Origin: an uncultured Flavobacterium sp.
Lineage (GTDB): Bacteria > Bacteroidota > Bacteroidia > Flavobacteriales > Flavobacteriaceae
DNA: 64,000 bases
Reading direction: 5' to 3'
Assembly (NCBI RefSeq): GCF_943913405.1
Contig: NZ_CALTYA010000003.1
Span: 1-64,000, forward strand
The notes under the pieces were generated by a model that saw nothing but the letters and a program-made list of their open reading frames with translations, had not been told where the DNA came from and did not search any database. A program made the translations under genes and the position numbers. Of the stretch, positions 15,785 to 24,438 are shown one piece after another (within the stretch, counting starts at the first letter, position 1; every line of letters starts with the position of its first letter).

Positions 15785-16348
15785 TTAAGAACCGAATCGG
15801 CTCAAGGTTTCTCGAGAAACGCCAAGATAAGAAGCGATCAATTTTTTAGGTACTTTTTGGAACAAAATCGGATTCAGTTCTAGCAATTGTTCATAGCGCT
15901 CACGTGGATTGTTGTTCAGCATCGACAAGATTCTTTGTTGCAAAGCGATATAGCCAGCGTTTGATTTCCTTCTGAAGAAATGCTCGATTTTGTGCATTTC
16001 AGAGCATAATTTTTCGCGATTGTATAACGAAAGGCAAAGAACTTCGGTATCTTCGATGCAATCTAGATTTAAAGTGGCTTTGGTTTGATTGAAATAAGCA
16101 TTGAAGTCACAGATCCACCAATCAGACAAGCCAAATTGCAAGATGTGTTCTTTTCCATCTGGGCTGTTGTGGTAGAGTTTGAGACAGCCTTCTAGGATAA
16201 AAAAATCGTTTAAAACTTCATTTCCTTCTTGAATTAGAAATTGGTGTTTCTTGAATTTCTTTGCAGTAAAATGAGTAAGAATATAGTCAAACTCCTCATC
16301 AGTAAGCGGTGTGATTTTTTCGATTTGCTGTCTTAAAATTTGGCTCAT
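15785..16348 (-). CDS. Crp/Fnr family transcriptional regulator
   Basis: The 187-residue protein has an N-terminal cyclic-nucleotide-binding-like beta barrel (FLIQEGNEVLNDFFILEGCL), a dimerisation helix and a C-terminal winged helix (KLIASYLGVSRETLSRF). It ends four residues into the usual wing (SRFGS), so the C terminus is slightly shorter than in many relatives. Conserved cNMP-binding residues are not evident, so the ligand is unknown; no Fe-S cysteine cluster is visible. It probably regulates itself and the downstream DJ-1-like gene. Confidence 0.88.
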   Translation of the reverse strand: MSQILRQQIEKITPLTDEEFDYILTHFTAKKFKKHQFLIQEGNEVLNDFFILEGCLKLYHNSPDGKEHILQFGLSDWWICDFNAYFNQTKATLNLDCIEDTEVLCLSLYNREKLCSEMHKIEHFFRRKSNAGYIALQQRILSMLNNNPRERYEQLLELNPILFQKVPKKLIASYLGVSRETLSRFGS

Positions 16349-16376
16349 TTCTTTGATTTATTACAAAAGTAGCATT

Positions 16377-17081
16377 TTACTTAGAACAATATTTCGTTCG
16401 AAGTTGCTTGGCTTCCTCATCAGAAGAATAGCCGTGAATTAAAAGTCCTTCGGTGCATTCTAATCTTTTTTCAATTATTAGCTTCAAAATAAAATTTTTA
16501 AATTCTTGTGTTTTTCTGTATTTATCAGGAATTAAATTAATCAGATTTCGACTGTAATTTATTTTTTCTTTTGCTATTATAGAAACGAAAATGTGATATA
16601 AATCGTCTATTTGATTTTTTGATGCAATGAGAAAATTTACTGTAATCGATTCAGAATGGTAAGTAAAAGAAATCTCGTTTGAAATTCCTTGATAGAACGA
16701 AGCACCTCTTCTGTTAGTTCTTTCTCCTTTATAATTGAGAACTACTAATTTTAAGTTGCTGATTTCTGATAACTTAAAATTCTGTTGATTTATGAAAATA
16801 TGCTCTAGATCTATTCTTATCTCACCTTTAAAATAACCATTAAGGTTTTCGTATTCCCAAAAGTGTATAATAAAAGCAGTGAAAATTCCGATAATGCTCA
16901 AAAAAAGCAAACCCATAAAAAGAAATAAATTAAATTCATAAGGAAAATAATCACTACTAAATTTAAGAAAAATGACACTAAAAATCATGATTCCAAAAGC
17001 AGCATAAGATATTTTTTCAGAACGTAATAAATTGAAATATGACTTTTTTGTAGGAATAAAAATTAAAGTTTCAAAAACCAT
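16377..17081 (-). CDS. Hypothetical membrane protein, 234 aa
   Basis: Two predicted membrane segments (about residues 24-42 and 52-74) precede a soluble C-terminal region with alternating beta-like stretches. I do not recognise a domain. The DNA is more AT-rich than its neighbours. It follows nadD by two bases and so belongs to the yicC-gmk-nadD transcript. It may be a lineage-specific addition at the end of that operon. Confidence 0.65.
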   Translation of the reverse strand: MVFETLIFIPTKKSYFNLLRSEKISYAAFGIMIFSVIFLKFSSDYFPYEFNLFLFMGLLFLSIIGIFTAFIIHFWEYENLNGYFKGEIRIDLEHIFINQQNFKLSEISNLKLVVLNYKGERTNRRGASFYQGISNEISFTYHSESITVNFLIASKNQIDDLYHIFVSIIAKEKINYSRNLINLIPDKYRKTQEFKNFILKLIIEKRLECTEGLLIHGYSSDEEAKQLRTKYCSK

Positions 17082-17083
17082 AA

Positions 17084-17665
17084 TTACTTCTTATAAAACA
17101 AATTATGATCAATATATTCCCAAACATTCTCCGGAAGCAAAGGCTTCACATTCTTCCCTAATTTAATGCTTTCACGAATTTTTGTCGAAGAAATTTCCAC
17201 AATCGGAGCATCAATAATATGAATCTTCGGATGGTTTTCAAATTCCGGACTTATAATATCTGTAGAAATCCTCGGATAAACATAAATCTCATGATTTTGA
17301 AGAATAACTTCGTAATTTTTCCATTTGTGAAACGAATTCAGATTATCTTCGCCCATGATCAGCGAGAAGTCATTTTCAGGATATTTTTCTTGTAAGTAAG
17401 CCAACGTATTTACCGTATAATTTGGCTGTGGCAATTTAAATTCAATGTCAGAAGGTTTTAATTTCGGATAATCTTCCGTGGCTAAAAAAACCATCTGAAG
17501 GCGATGATGATCTTCCAGCAAAGTATTTTTTTTCTTCAAAGGATTGTGTGGCGTGACAACCATCCAAACCTGTTCTAAATCTGAAAACTCCGCCATGTGA
17601 TTGGCGATGATCAAATGCCCGACATGGATTGGGTTGAAGGTTCCGAAATATAATCCTATTTTCAT
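17084..17665 (-). CDS. nadD: Nicotinate-nucleotide adenylyltransferase
   Basis: The 193-residue enzyme adenylylates nicotinic acid mononucleotide in NAD synthesis. The nucleotidyltransferase motif GTFNPIHVGHL lies at residues 8-18, and the C-terminal ISSTKIRESI motif (ISSTxIR) binds ATP phosphates. The length is normal. It is downstream of gmk and upstream of a two-TM hypothetical gene, separated from gmk by a word-repeat element. Confidence 0.94.
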   Translation of the reverse strand: MKIGLYFGTFNPIHVGHLIIANHMAEFSDLEQVWMVVTPHNPLKKKNTLLEDHHRLQMVFLATEDYPKLKPSDIEFKLPQPNYTVNTLAYLQEKYPENDFSLIMGEDNLNSFHKWKNYEVILQNHEIYVYPRISTDIISPEFENHPKIHIIDAPIVEISSTKIRESIKLGKNVKPLLPENVWEYIDHNLFYKK

Positions 17666-17745
17666 TTCTTGAGGTGCTAAGGCGCTAAGTTGCTAAGTTC
17701 AAAGGTGATTCTCAGTGCCTTTGTGCCTCAGCATCTCAGTAGCTT
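17666..17745. repeat. Word-repeat element after gmk stop
   Basis: The gap consists of repeats of GCTAAG and, on the other arm, CTCAG and GTGCCT, forming an imperfect inverted repeat. It fills the gap between the gmk stop and the nadD start. Confidence 0.55.
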
Positions 17746-18321
17746 TTATATCATTTTAAGATAGTCGTAAACCAATTTATAAGCATCGTTTTTCGCAATT
17801 TCCAAGTCGTAATTTTTCAGAACTACATCAAATTCAGAAGATTTTGCGATTTCAACTTCGGCTTTGGCCAAACGCATTGCGATTTTTTCATCAGTTTCAG
17901 TTTGGCGAAAACGAAGCCTTCTTTCCAGTTCTTCCACAGATGGCGGACTCACAAAAATCGCCAAAGTTTCCTTCGGAAATTGTTCCTTTATTTTTAAGCC
18001 ACCAATAACGTCTATATCAAAAATAACGTGTTTTCCTTCTGCCCAAATTCTTTCCAGTTCGCTTTTCAGCGTTCCATAAAAATTGTCTTTATAAACTTCC
18101 TCATATTCCACAAATTCATTGTTGTCAATTTTTTTCTGAAATTCTTCCATTGACAGAAAATAGTAATCTCTTCCGTGGATTTCTTCGCCTCTTTTTTCGC
18201 GTGAAGTTGCTGAAATAGAGAAATCTAAATGCAATTCTTTCTGTTCTAAAAGGTATCTTACAATCGTAGTTTTTCCTGAACCAGATGGCGCTGAAAAAAC
18301 CAATAATTTTCCGTTATTCAT
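17746..18321 (-). CDS. gmk: Guanylate kinase
   Basis: The 191-residue enzyme phosphorylates GMP and dGMP. The P-loop SAPSGSGKTT is at residues 10-19, followed by the GMP-binding segments SATSREKRGEE and GRDYYFL. The length is typical. It is the middle gene of yicC-gmk-nadD, an arrangement common in Bacteroidota. Confidence 0.96.
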   Translation of the reverse strand: MNNGKLLVFSAPSGSGKTTIVRYLLEQKELHLDFSISATSREKRGEEIHGRDYYFLSMEEFQKKIDNNEFVEYEEVYKDNFYGTLKSELERIWAEGKHVIFDIDVIGGLKIKEQFPKETLAIFVSPPSVEELERRLRFRQTETDEKIAMRLAKAEVEIAKSSEFDVVLKNYDLEIAKNDAYKLVYDYLKMI

Positions 18322-18324
18322 TAT

Positions 18325-18417
18325 ATTTTGCTTTAAGCTCTAAGCAATATGCTTTAAGCTAAGTGGGTTTCTTGTAATCGGTTTTTGAGTAAAGTTAAAG
18401 CTTACGCTTATAGCTTT
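18325..18417. repeat. Word-repeat element after yicC stop
   Basis: Repeats of GCTTTAAGCT and TAAGC on one side face TTAAAGCTTACGCTTATAGC on the other, giving an imperfect inverted repeat that fills the gap between yicC and gmk. Confidence 0.5.
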
Positions 18418-19275
18418 TTAAAGAACATTTAAAACCTGTTCCTTGATTTTTTCCAATTCATCTTTCATCTGAACGACCAATTTCTGCATTTGTGCGTGAT
18501 TGGATTTTGAGCCCATCGTGTTGATTTCTCTTCCGATTTCTTGGGTAATAAAGCCTAGTTTTCTGCCGTTTGCTTCAGTTCCTGCTATGGTTTCGATGAA
18601 ATAGTTAAGGTGGTTTTCCAAACGTACTTTCTCTTCAGTGATGTCGTATTTTTCTAGGTAGAAAATCAATTCTTGTTCAAAACGATTTTCGTCTACATTC
18701 ACGCTTAATTCTTCGATAGCGGTTTTTAATCTCGTTTTCACCGTTTCGATTCTTTCGCTGTCCAAAGCTACGGTTTCATTCATCAAAGACAAGATATTTC
18801 CGATTCTCAAAAGGAATTCTTTTTCTAAAGCAGCGCCTTCTGAAACTCTAAATTCTTGGATGTTTTTCAAGCCTTCTTCAATGACTCCTTGAATGGTTTT
18901 CCATTCGTTTTCGTCAATTTCTTCACGTTCTGTTTTCATTGCATCAGGCATTCTTACAGCCATTTTCAGCAATTCTGTTTCGTCTCCATCAACGACTTGT
19001 TTTAATTGGTTGATGTATCCTCTAACAATCGGAACGTTTATTTTTGACGATGTTTCTTCGCCTGTAATTTCTATAAATAAAGAAAAATCAACTTTTCCTC
19101 TTTCTAATTTTTGAGCAATTTGATTTCTTAATCCCAGTTCCATTTCACGATAAACATAAGGAGTTCTTACGTTTAAATCTAAGCCTTTGCTGTTTAAGGA
19201 TTTTATTTCAACAGTAATTTTTTTGGTTTGTAATTGCAAAGATGCTTTGCCAAAACCAGTCATTGATTGTATCAT
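18418..19275 (-). CDS. yicC: YicC family endoribonuclease
   Basis: The 285-residue protein begins with the family signature MIQSMTGFGKA and ends with the conserved region GSKSNHAQMQKLVVQMKDEL-EKIKEQVLNVL. YicC-type proteins are endoribonucleases involved in RNA turnover. The ATG at 19275 is chosen over an in-frame TTG two codons earlier because the signature always starts at MI(Q)SMTG. It is the first gene of yicC-gmk-nadD. Confidence 0.93.
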   Translation of the reverse strand: MIQSMTGFGKASLQLQTKKITVEIKSLNSKGLDLNVRTPYVYREMELGLRNQIAQKLERGKVDFSLFIEITGEETSSKINVPIVRGYINQLKQVVDGDETELLKMAVRMPDAMKTEREEIDENEWKTIQGVIEEGLKNIQEFRVSEGAALEKEFLLRIGNILSLMNETVALDSERIETVKTRLKTAIEELSVNVDENRFEQELIFYLEKYDITEEKVRLENHLNYFIETIAGTEANGRKLGFITQEIGREINTMGSKSNHAQMQKLVVQMKDELEKIKEQVLNVL

Positions 19276-19371
19276 ATTCAAATTTAAATAGCTACAAATG
19301 TAGTAAAAAGTGGTTGAAGCGACTAATTTGATTTTATAGTAGCAATTTCATTAATTGATTGGAATTATTTC

Positions 19372-19424
19372 AAACACAGATTTCGTAGATTTCTACAAAT
19401 TCTGTAATGATTAAATCTGTGTTT
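19372..19424. repeat. AATCTGTG-type inverted repeat after the Spx/ArsC-like gene
   Basis: Perfect 12-bp arms AAACACAGATTT (19372-19383) and AAATCTGTGTTT (19413-19424) touch the first base of the stop codon of the gene ending at 19424. The loop holds further GTAGATTTCTAC words. Confidence 0.7.
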
Positions 19425-19777
19425 TATTTTAAAGCCAATGAAACAGCATGCACATTTTGCTGGCTGTTTCCAATGTAGATTTTATTGTCAATTATAAAAA
19501 CTGGCCTGCTCAGGAAAGTATAATGTTCTAAAAGATATTTCTTGAAATCTTCTTCCTGCAAGTTTTTGTCTTTCAAGCCTAAGGATTTATAAAGCTGTGC
19601 TTTCTTGCTGAAAAGCTTTTCATAACTTCCGGCAAGCTGGTACATTTCTTCTAATTCTTCTTCTGTGATTGGGTTTTCGCGAATATCATGAAACTTTAAT
19701 TTGTCCATGTTTGGAAGCGATTTTATGATTTTTCGGCAAGTATCACAAGAAGCTAGATAGTAGATTTTGTTTGTCAT
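19424..19777 (-). CDS. ArsC/Spx-family thioredoxin-fold protein
   Basis: The 117-residue protein has the CDTC redox motif near its N terminus (YYLASCDTCRKI) and the Spx/ArsC-like segment FHDIRENPITEEEL. The C-terminal SRPVFIIDNKIYIG contains the Arg-Pro loop of the family. Relatives include YffB-type glutathione-linked reductases and Spx-type regulators; arsenate reduction is not demonstrated. ATG 19777 is preferred to ATG 19798 because the fold begins at KIYYLASC. Confidence 0.85.
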   Translation of the reverse strand: MTNKIYYLASCDTCRKIIKSLPNMDKLKFHDIRENPITEEELEEMYQLAGSYEKLFSKKAQLYKSLGLKDKNLQEEDFKKYLLEHYTFLSRPVFIIDNKIYIGNSQQNVHAVSLALK

Positions 19778-19828
19778 TTGAAATAAATTAGAATACAAAG
19801 AAATTGATTTTAACTGGTAAAAGCTAGG

Positions 19829-20602
19829 TTATTTTACCACAAGATAATTTACCAATTCATTGTAAGGAATCAACAAATCTTTTGGTCCTTCAACATACGA
19901 AGCAATTTCATAAGTATTGTAATATAAAAGCAGTCCTTTGTCGGTGTAAAAGAAAGTCTGAGGCAATTCAAAAACGTCTTTTATAAACATCAATCCGGTA
20001 GAATTTATCGGTTTTCCAGCAGGAACTTTAAACTTCTCACGGAATTTTTTCTCTGCCATGATTTTAAAATTCACGGTGTCTTTTAAAATGTCTTTTCTTT
20101 GTAAAGATTTTCCGGTTTTCTTGTCAAAAATCAAGGAGCGGACTCCTTCATAGCCGTGCGCACCTCCAGTATAAGTGTAATTGCTCAAAGTTATATTCAA
20201 GATATTTTCCGAAGTATAATCTACTTTTCCTGAAATCTGAGCTTCCCAGCCCGGCCTTTCATCTGGAAATTCATTTCTGATTTTGTCATACGAAGCAATA
20301 AAAGAATTCATGATTTCTTCGTAAGTCTTTCCGGTATAAGGTTTTTCTCCAAAATAAACGATGCTGCGAACCGTATTGAAAACTTTCTTGTTGATGCTGT
20401 CTGCGACCACAGGAACATTTGATGCTTCAGGAACAGAAATATTCACTTCAGCACAAAGTTCAGCCTTGCAAGGAAGCGAAGTTTTTTTCTCGTATGTTTT
20501 AGTTTGGAACTCAAGAGTTTTGGCTTCGGTTTCTTCTTTTTTGTCCTTTTGGCAGCTGGCAAAAGTGAGCGATATTGCGATAAATAATAGGATGCGTTTC
20601 AT
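19829..20602 (-). CDS. DUF3298/DUF4163-type lipoprotein
   Basis: The 257-residue protein has a lipoprotein signal peptide with lipobox FASC (Cys17). The C-terminal region holds the DUF3298-like core with NYTYTGGAHGYEGVRSLIF and FFYTDKGLLLYYNTYEIASY. Related domains occur in the anti-sigma factor RsiV, where the fold binds lysozyme; here there is no anti-sigma N-terminal region. It is probably anchored in an envelope membrane facing the periplasm. It diverges from the trans-sulfuration gene at 20697. Confidence 0.8.
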   Translation of the reverse strand: MKRILLFIAISLTFASCQKDKKEETEAKTLEFQTKTYEKKTSLPCKAELCAEVNISVPEASNVPVVADSINKKVFNTVRSIVYFGEKPYTGKTYEEIMNSFIASYDKIRNEFPDERPGWEAQISGKVDYTSENILNITLSNYTYTGGAHGYEGVRSLIFDKKTGKSLQRKDILKDTVNFKIMAEKKFREKFKVPAGKPINSTGLMFIKDVFELPQTFFYTDKGLLLYYNTYEIASYVEGPKDLLIPYNELVNYLVVK

Positions 20603-20635
20603 GACTTTGGTGTTAATTATTTATAAAGATACCGT

Positions 20636-20664
20636 TTTGGGTTCGAAATTAAAAGGTAAATTTG
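20636..20664 (+). promoter_or_regulatory. Promoter of the trans-sulfuration gene
   Basis: TTTG at 20636-20639 and TAAATTTG at 20657-20664 lie 17 bases apart, slightly short for the consensus spacing. The ATG is at 20697. Confidence 0.5.
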
Positions 20665-20696
20665 TCCAAAATATTGATATTTAAATAATCATTTAT

Positions 20697-21842
20697 ATGA
20701 AATTTAACACGAAAGTTATCCATGGAGGACAACATCACGACCCAAGCACCGGCGCTGTCATGCCTCCTGTTTATCAGACTTCAACCTTTGTACAAACGAG
20801 TCCTGGAGTGCCGGTTGGCGATTATGAATACAGCAGAGCGGCGAATCCAACGAGAACTGCTTTAGAAAATGCGCTTGCAAGCATTGAAAACGGAACAAAA
20901 GGATTGGCTTTTTCTTCTGGTTTGGCTGCAACTGACTGCGTTTTAAGATCTTTCAAAGCCGGCGATGAAATTATTGCAATGGATGATTTATATGGCGGAA
21001 CGTATAGAATGTTTACAAGAATTTATAAAGATTCAGGAATAAAATTTCATTTTGTAGACATGAACGATTTGGAGAAATTTAAGTCTTTGATCAATGAAAA
21101 TACAAAATTGGTTTGGGTGGAAACACCTACGAATCCGTTGATGAAATTGGCTGATATTGAAGCTATCGCTAAAATTACGAAAGAGAAAAAAATACTTTTT
21201 GCAGTTGACAATACTTTTGCAACGCCTTACCTGCAAAAACCTTTGGATTTAGGAGCGGATATCGTAATGCATTCGGCTACAAAATACCTTGGCGGGCATT
21301 CAGATGTTATCGCTGGAGCTTTGATCATAAAAGACGAAAAATTAGCAGAGCAATTGCATTTCCAGCAATTCGCAACTGGTGCAACTCTTGGACCCCAAGA
21401 TTCTTTCTTGGTCTTAAGAGGAATAAAAACATTGAGCTTGAGAGTCCAAAGGCATTGTGAAAATGGTGAAAAAGTAACAGAATATTTAAACAACCATCCA
21501 AAAGTAAAAACGGTTTTTTATCCTGGACTAGAATCGCATCCGTTTCATGAAATTGCTAAGAAGCAGATGAAAAATGGTTTTGGAGGAATGGTTTCGTTCA
21601 CTTTTGAATCAGGAAAAAAAGAAGATGCGATTAAATTTTTAGAGAATTTAAAAGTATTCACTTTGGCAGAATCTTTAGGAGGTGTTGAATCTTTGGCAAA
21701 CCATCCAGCTTTGATGACGCACGCCTCGATTCCGGAAGACAATAGAAAAGAAATCGGAATTTCTGATGACTTGGTTCGCTTGAGCGTTGGAATTGAAGAC
21801 GCTGAAGATCTTATTGCAGATTTAGAACAAGCTTTGAAATAA
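20697..21842 (+). CDS. Cystathionine gamma-synthase/lyase family PLP enzyme
   Basis: The 381-residue enzyme belongs to the Cys/Met-metabolism PLP family. Visible landmarks are YEYSRAANPTRTALE, SSGLAA (about 79-84), VETPTNPLM and the PLP lysine in HSATKYLGGHSDV (about 200). The C-terminal substrate region has SLGGVESLANHP. Family members interconvert homoserine esters, cystathionine, cysteine and methionine; the exact reaction cannot be fixed from sequence. The gene is monocistronic, between its own promoter and terminator. Confidence 0.93.
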   Translation: MKFNTKVIHGGQHHDPSTGAVMPPVYQTSTFVQTSPGVPVGDYEYSRAANPTRTALENALASIENGTKGLAFSSGLAATDCVLRSFKAGDEIIAMDDLYGGTYRMFTRIYKDSGIKFHFVDMNDLEKFKSLINENTKLVWVETPTNPLMKLADIEAIAKITKEKKILFAVDNTFATPYLQKPLDLGADIVMHSATKYLGGHSDVIAGALIIKDEKLAEQLHFQQFATGATLGPQDSFLVLRGIKTLSLRVQRHCENGEKVTEYLNNHPKVKTVFYPGLESHPFHEIAKKQMKNGFGGMVSFTFESGKKEDAIKFLENLKVFTLAESLGGVESLANHPALMTHASIPEDNRKEIGISDDLVRLSVGIEDAEDLIADLEQALK

Positions 21843-21864
21843 GAATCTGAATTTCTTATAAATA

Positions 21865-21896
21865 AAAAAATCCCGACGCAAATCGGGATTTTTTTT
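21865..21896 (+). terminator. Terminator
   Basis: Perfect 13-bp arms AAAAAAATCCCGA and TCGGGATTTTTTT around a 6-base loop. It can also act for the convergent gene ending at 21911. Confidence 0.85.
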
Positions 21897-21910
21897 ATAT
21901 GTTTTGATTG

Positions 21911-22687
21911 TTAATTTAAGTAGTAAATGTAACCTACGTTAAACCAAATCATCCAGTCGTTTGCTTTGTTTTCTTTGTAAACATCCGGATCAGGTCTCAA
22001 GCCGTCAACCCAGTCAGAGAAATAATATTGCAATCTTAAATCAAGTAATAAATCGGAATAATCTCCTAATTTATATCTTGTGCCGACACTCGTTACAACA
22101 GACCAAGTTGTTCCGTCTTCGTTTGTGAATCCGTTTCTGTATTTCACAGGAGTATTCAAAACAGTTAGCGGTCCGGTTGTGGAAGTTGCTTCTGGGCTAT
22201 AAGAGCTGAATTGAGCCCCTAAGCTTACGTAAGGTGCAAAAGCTCCAATGGTGTTAGAGAAGTCTCTAATACTCAATGGAAAATACTCCAATTGCATTCC
22301 TAAGTTTATAATTGAAGCACTACCTCTCATATTTCTAAGTTGTTGGGCCGCAACAGAAGTTTTGCTATCATCAACCCATTTTCCTTCGTGCTGAAGGTCT
22401 GCCTTGATGTAAGAAAGTTCCGTTCTTACTTTAAAGTGGTCGTTAAAGTAAGTCGGTCTCGAATAGCAATTACAATCTGAATTATATGAAAAATTCAAAT
22501 AATGCACGAGTCCAATTGCGATACCAGTATTTCCAGTAAAAGTGCTTCCGTCGCCTCTTTCGCCATAATCTGACTGAAAAGCAACAGGTCCAACGATAGC
22601 ACCAATTTCATGAGAAAATCCTTGCGAATAAGCGGTGTTAAGCCCACAAAATGCAAATGCTAAAATGAAAAGATAAAGTCTGGGCAT
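21911..22687 (-). CDS. Predicted outer-membrane beta-barrel protein
   Basis: The 258-residue protein starts with a signal peptide (MPRLYLFILAFAFCGLNTAY, cut before QGF). The rest shows beta-barrel alternation ending in WFNVGYIYYLN. It resembles a Bacteroidota protein group I recall as the THC0290_0291 family (HEIGAIVGPVAFQSDYGERG near the mature N terminus). The function is unknown. ATG 22687 is chosen because the signal peptide begins there; the longer frame to 22729 has no signal sequence logic. A long AT-rich gap precedes it. Confidence 0.75.
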   Translation of the reverse strand: MPRLYLFILAFAFCGLNTAYSQGFSHEIGAIVGPVAFQSDYGERGDGSTFTGNTGIAIGLVHYLNFSYNSDCNCYSRPTYFNDHFKVRTELSYIKADLQHEGKWVDDSKTSVAAQQLRNMRGSASIINLGMQLEYFPLSIRDFSNTIGAFAPYVSLGAQFSSYSPEATSTTGPLTVLNTPVKYRNGFTNEDGTTWSVVTSVGTRYKLGDYSDLLLDLRLQYYFSDWVDGLRPDPDVYKENKANDWMIWFNVGYIYYLN

Positions 22688-22874
22688 GTATCCGGTTTTA
22701 AGAAATTTGGGACAAATATATAAAAACAAAAATCACTTATAAAAAAAAAATAAAGAAAATAGTTTTTTGTTTCGAAAAATATCATAAAAGGCTTAAAAAT
22801 GCCCCAAGAACGCCATCTTTGTTTACCATTTCTTAACAAATGGATAAAAATTTTGAGAAATCTAAAAATTAATA

Positions 22875-22902
22875 TTGAATATTGTTAGATAATGTATCTT
22901 TG
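22875..22902 (+). promoter_or_regulatory. gdhA promoter
   Basis: TTG at 22875-22877 and TATCTTTG at 22895-22902 are separated by 17 bases. The ATG at 22950 is 47 bases downstream. Confidence 0.55.
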
Positions 22903-22913
22903 TACTATCAAAC

Positions 22914-22925
22914 GAAAACGTTTTC
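22914..22925. promoter_or_regulatory. Perfect 12-bp palindrome at the gdhA start region
   Basis: GAAAACGTTTTC is a perfect palindrome with a central CG and lies 12 bases after the -7 box, at or just after the expected transcription start. Its form is like that of LacI-family operators. A further AAACGTT follows at once. Confidence 0.5.
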
Positions 22926-22949
22926 TTAAACGTTAATAACTTAATAATC

Positions 22950-24293
22950 ATGACAGAAAGTATTCACTCTTTTGTTGAAGCAGTTGCAAAGAGAAATCCT
23001 AATGAGCCTGAATTTATGCAGGCTGTAAAAGAAGTTGCAGAGACTGTAATTCCTTTTATTGAAGAAAATAAAAAATACCAAAACAAAATGCTTTTGGAAA
23101 GAATGGTGGAAGCTGAGCGTGTGATCATGTTCAGAGTTGTTTGGGTTGATGACGCTGGAAACACGCAAGTGAACAGAGGTTACAGAATCCAAATGAATTC
23201 AGCTATCGGGCCATACAAAGGCGGCATTCGTTTCCATCCTTCTGTAAACTTGAGCATCTTGAAATTCCTTGCTTTTGAGCAGACTTTTAAAAACAGCTTG
23301 ACGACTTTGCCAATGGGCGGAGGAAAAGGTGGTGCTGATTTTGACCCAAAAGGAAAATCAGACAATGAAATCATGAAATTCTGTCAAGCTTTTATGACGG
23401 AGTTATCAAAACACATTGGTGGAAACACTGACGTTCCAGCCGGAGATATCGGTGTTGGAGGACGTGAAGTTGGCTACATGTTTGGCCAGTACAAAAGATT
23501 AAGAAACGAATTTACAGGAGTTTTGACAGGAAAAGGAATCTCTTTCGGAGGTTCATTAATCCGTCCAGAAGCTACAGGTTATGGCGATGTGTATTTTGCA
23601 CAAAGCATGCTTGAAACAAAAGGACAAAGTTTTCAAGGAAAAACGGTTGTAATTTCAGGTTCTGGAAACGTGGCTCAATATGCTGCTGAAAAAGCAACGC
23701 AATTGGGCGGAAAAGTGGTTACGCTTTCTGATTCTGCTGGTTATATATATGACGAAGCTGGAATTGACGCTGAGAAATTAGCTTACGTAATGGAGATCAA
23801 AAACGTAAACTACGGAAGAATCAGCGATTACTTAAATAAATATCCAAACGCTAAATATGTTGCGGGAAAACGTCCTTGGGAAGTGAAATGCGACGTTGCT
23901 TTGCCTTGCGCAACTCAAAACGAGTTGAACGAAGAAGAAGCAAAAACATTGGTTGCAAACGGATGTATCTGTGTGGCTGAAGGTGCAAATATGCCTTCAA
24001 CTCCAGAGGCAGTTACTGTTTTCTTAGATGCAAAAATCTTATTTGCTCCAGGAAAAGCTTCAAACGCTGGTGGTGTTGCAACTTCAGGATTGGAAATGTC
24101 TCAAAACTCTTTGCGTTTAAGCTGGACTTCTGAAGAAGTTGACGAAAGGCTAAAAAGAATTATGCTTGACATCCACGCTTCTTGCGTACAATATGGTTCT
24201 GATAAAGATGGTTATGTTGACTATGTTAAAGGAGCAAATATCGCAGGTTTCGTGAAAGTAGCTGATGCAATGTTAGCACAAGGAATCGTTTAA
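22950..24293 (+). CDS. gdhA: NADP-specific glutamate dehydrogenase
   Basis: The 447-residue enzyme is of the hexameric class and makes glutamate from 2-oxoglutarate and ammonia. Substrate-site landmarks are IGPYKGGIRFHPSVN, LPMGGGKGGADFDPKG with the catalytic lysine, and PAGDIGVGGREVGYM. The nucleotide-binding motif is VISGSGNVAQYAAEKA. The length is normal. It is transcribed alone, from a promoter with an adjacent palindrome to a terminator at 24315. Confidence 0.96.
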   Translation: MTESIHSFVEAVAKRNPNEPEFMQAVKEVAETVIPFIEENKKYQNKMLLERMVEAERVIMFRVVWVDDAGNTQVNRGYRIQMNSAIGPYKGGIRFHPSVNLSILKFLAFEQTFKNSLTTLPMGGGKGGADFDPKGKSDNEIMKFCQAFMTELSKHIGGNTDVPAGDIGVGGREVGYMFGQYKRLRNEFTGVLTGKGISFGGSLIRPEATGYGDVYFAQSMLETKGQSFQGKTVVISGSGNVAQYAAEKATQLGGKVVTLSDSAGYIYDEAGIDAEKLAYVMEIKNVNYGRISDYLNKYPNAKYVAGKRPWEVKCDVALPCATQNELNEEEAKTLVANGCICVAEGANMPSTPEAVTVFLDAKILFAPGKASNAGGVATSGLEMSQNSLRLSWTSEEVDERLKRIMLDIHASCVQYGSDKDGYVDYVKGANIAGFVKVADAMLAQGIV

Positions 24294-24314
24294 TACGCTT
24301 TTTACATACGTTAA

Positions 24315-24341
24315 AAAATGCTCTCATTTCGAGGGCATTTT
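24315..24341 (+). terminator. Terminator after gdhA
   Basis: Arms AAAATGCTCTC and GAGGGCATTTT pair with one G-U, followed by a T run. Confidence 0.85.
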
Positions 24342-24413
24342 TTTTGATTTTTGATTAGGATTATTTATTTCAAAAGGCTTTGTATATGAAAAAAGAAATA
24401 AATTCGTTTGTAT

Positions 24414-24421
24414 TATATTTG
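24414..24421 (+). promoter_or_regulatory. porZ -7 box
   Basis: TATATTTG matches TAnnTTTG and lies 17 bases before the first ATG at 24439. No -33 box was evident. Confidence 0.45.
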
Positions 24422-24438
24422 TATCCTATTTTGACCCA

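Noticed and set aside
15785..15800. Possible frameshift truncating the Crp/Fnr C terminus
   Set aside because: The winged-helix recognition helix is complete and the shorter tail is within normal variation; no continuation was found in another frame.
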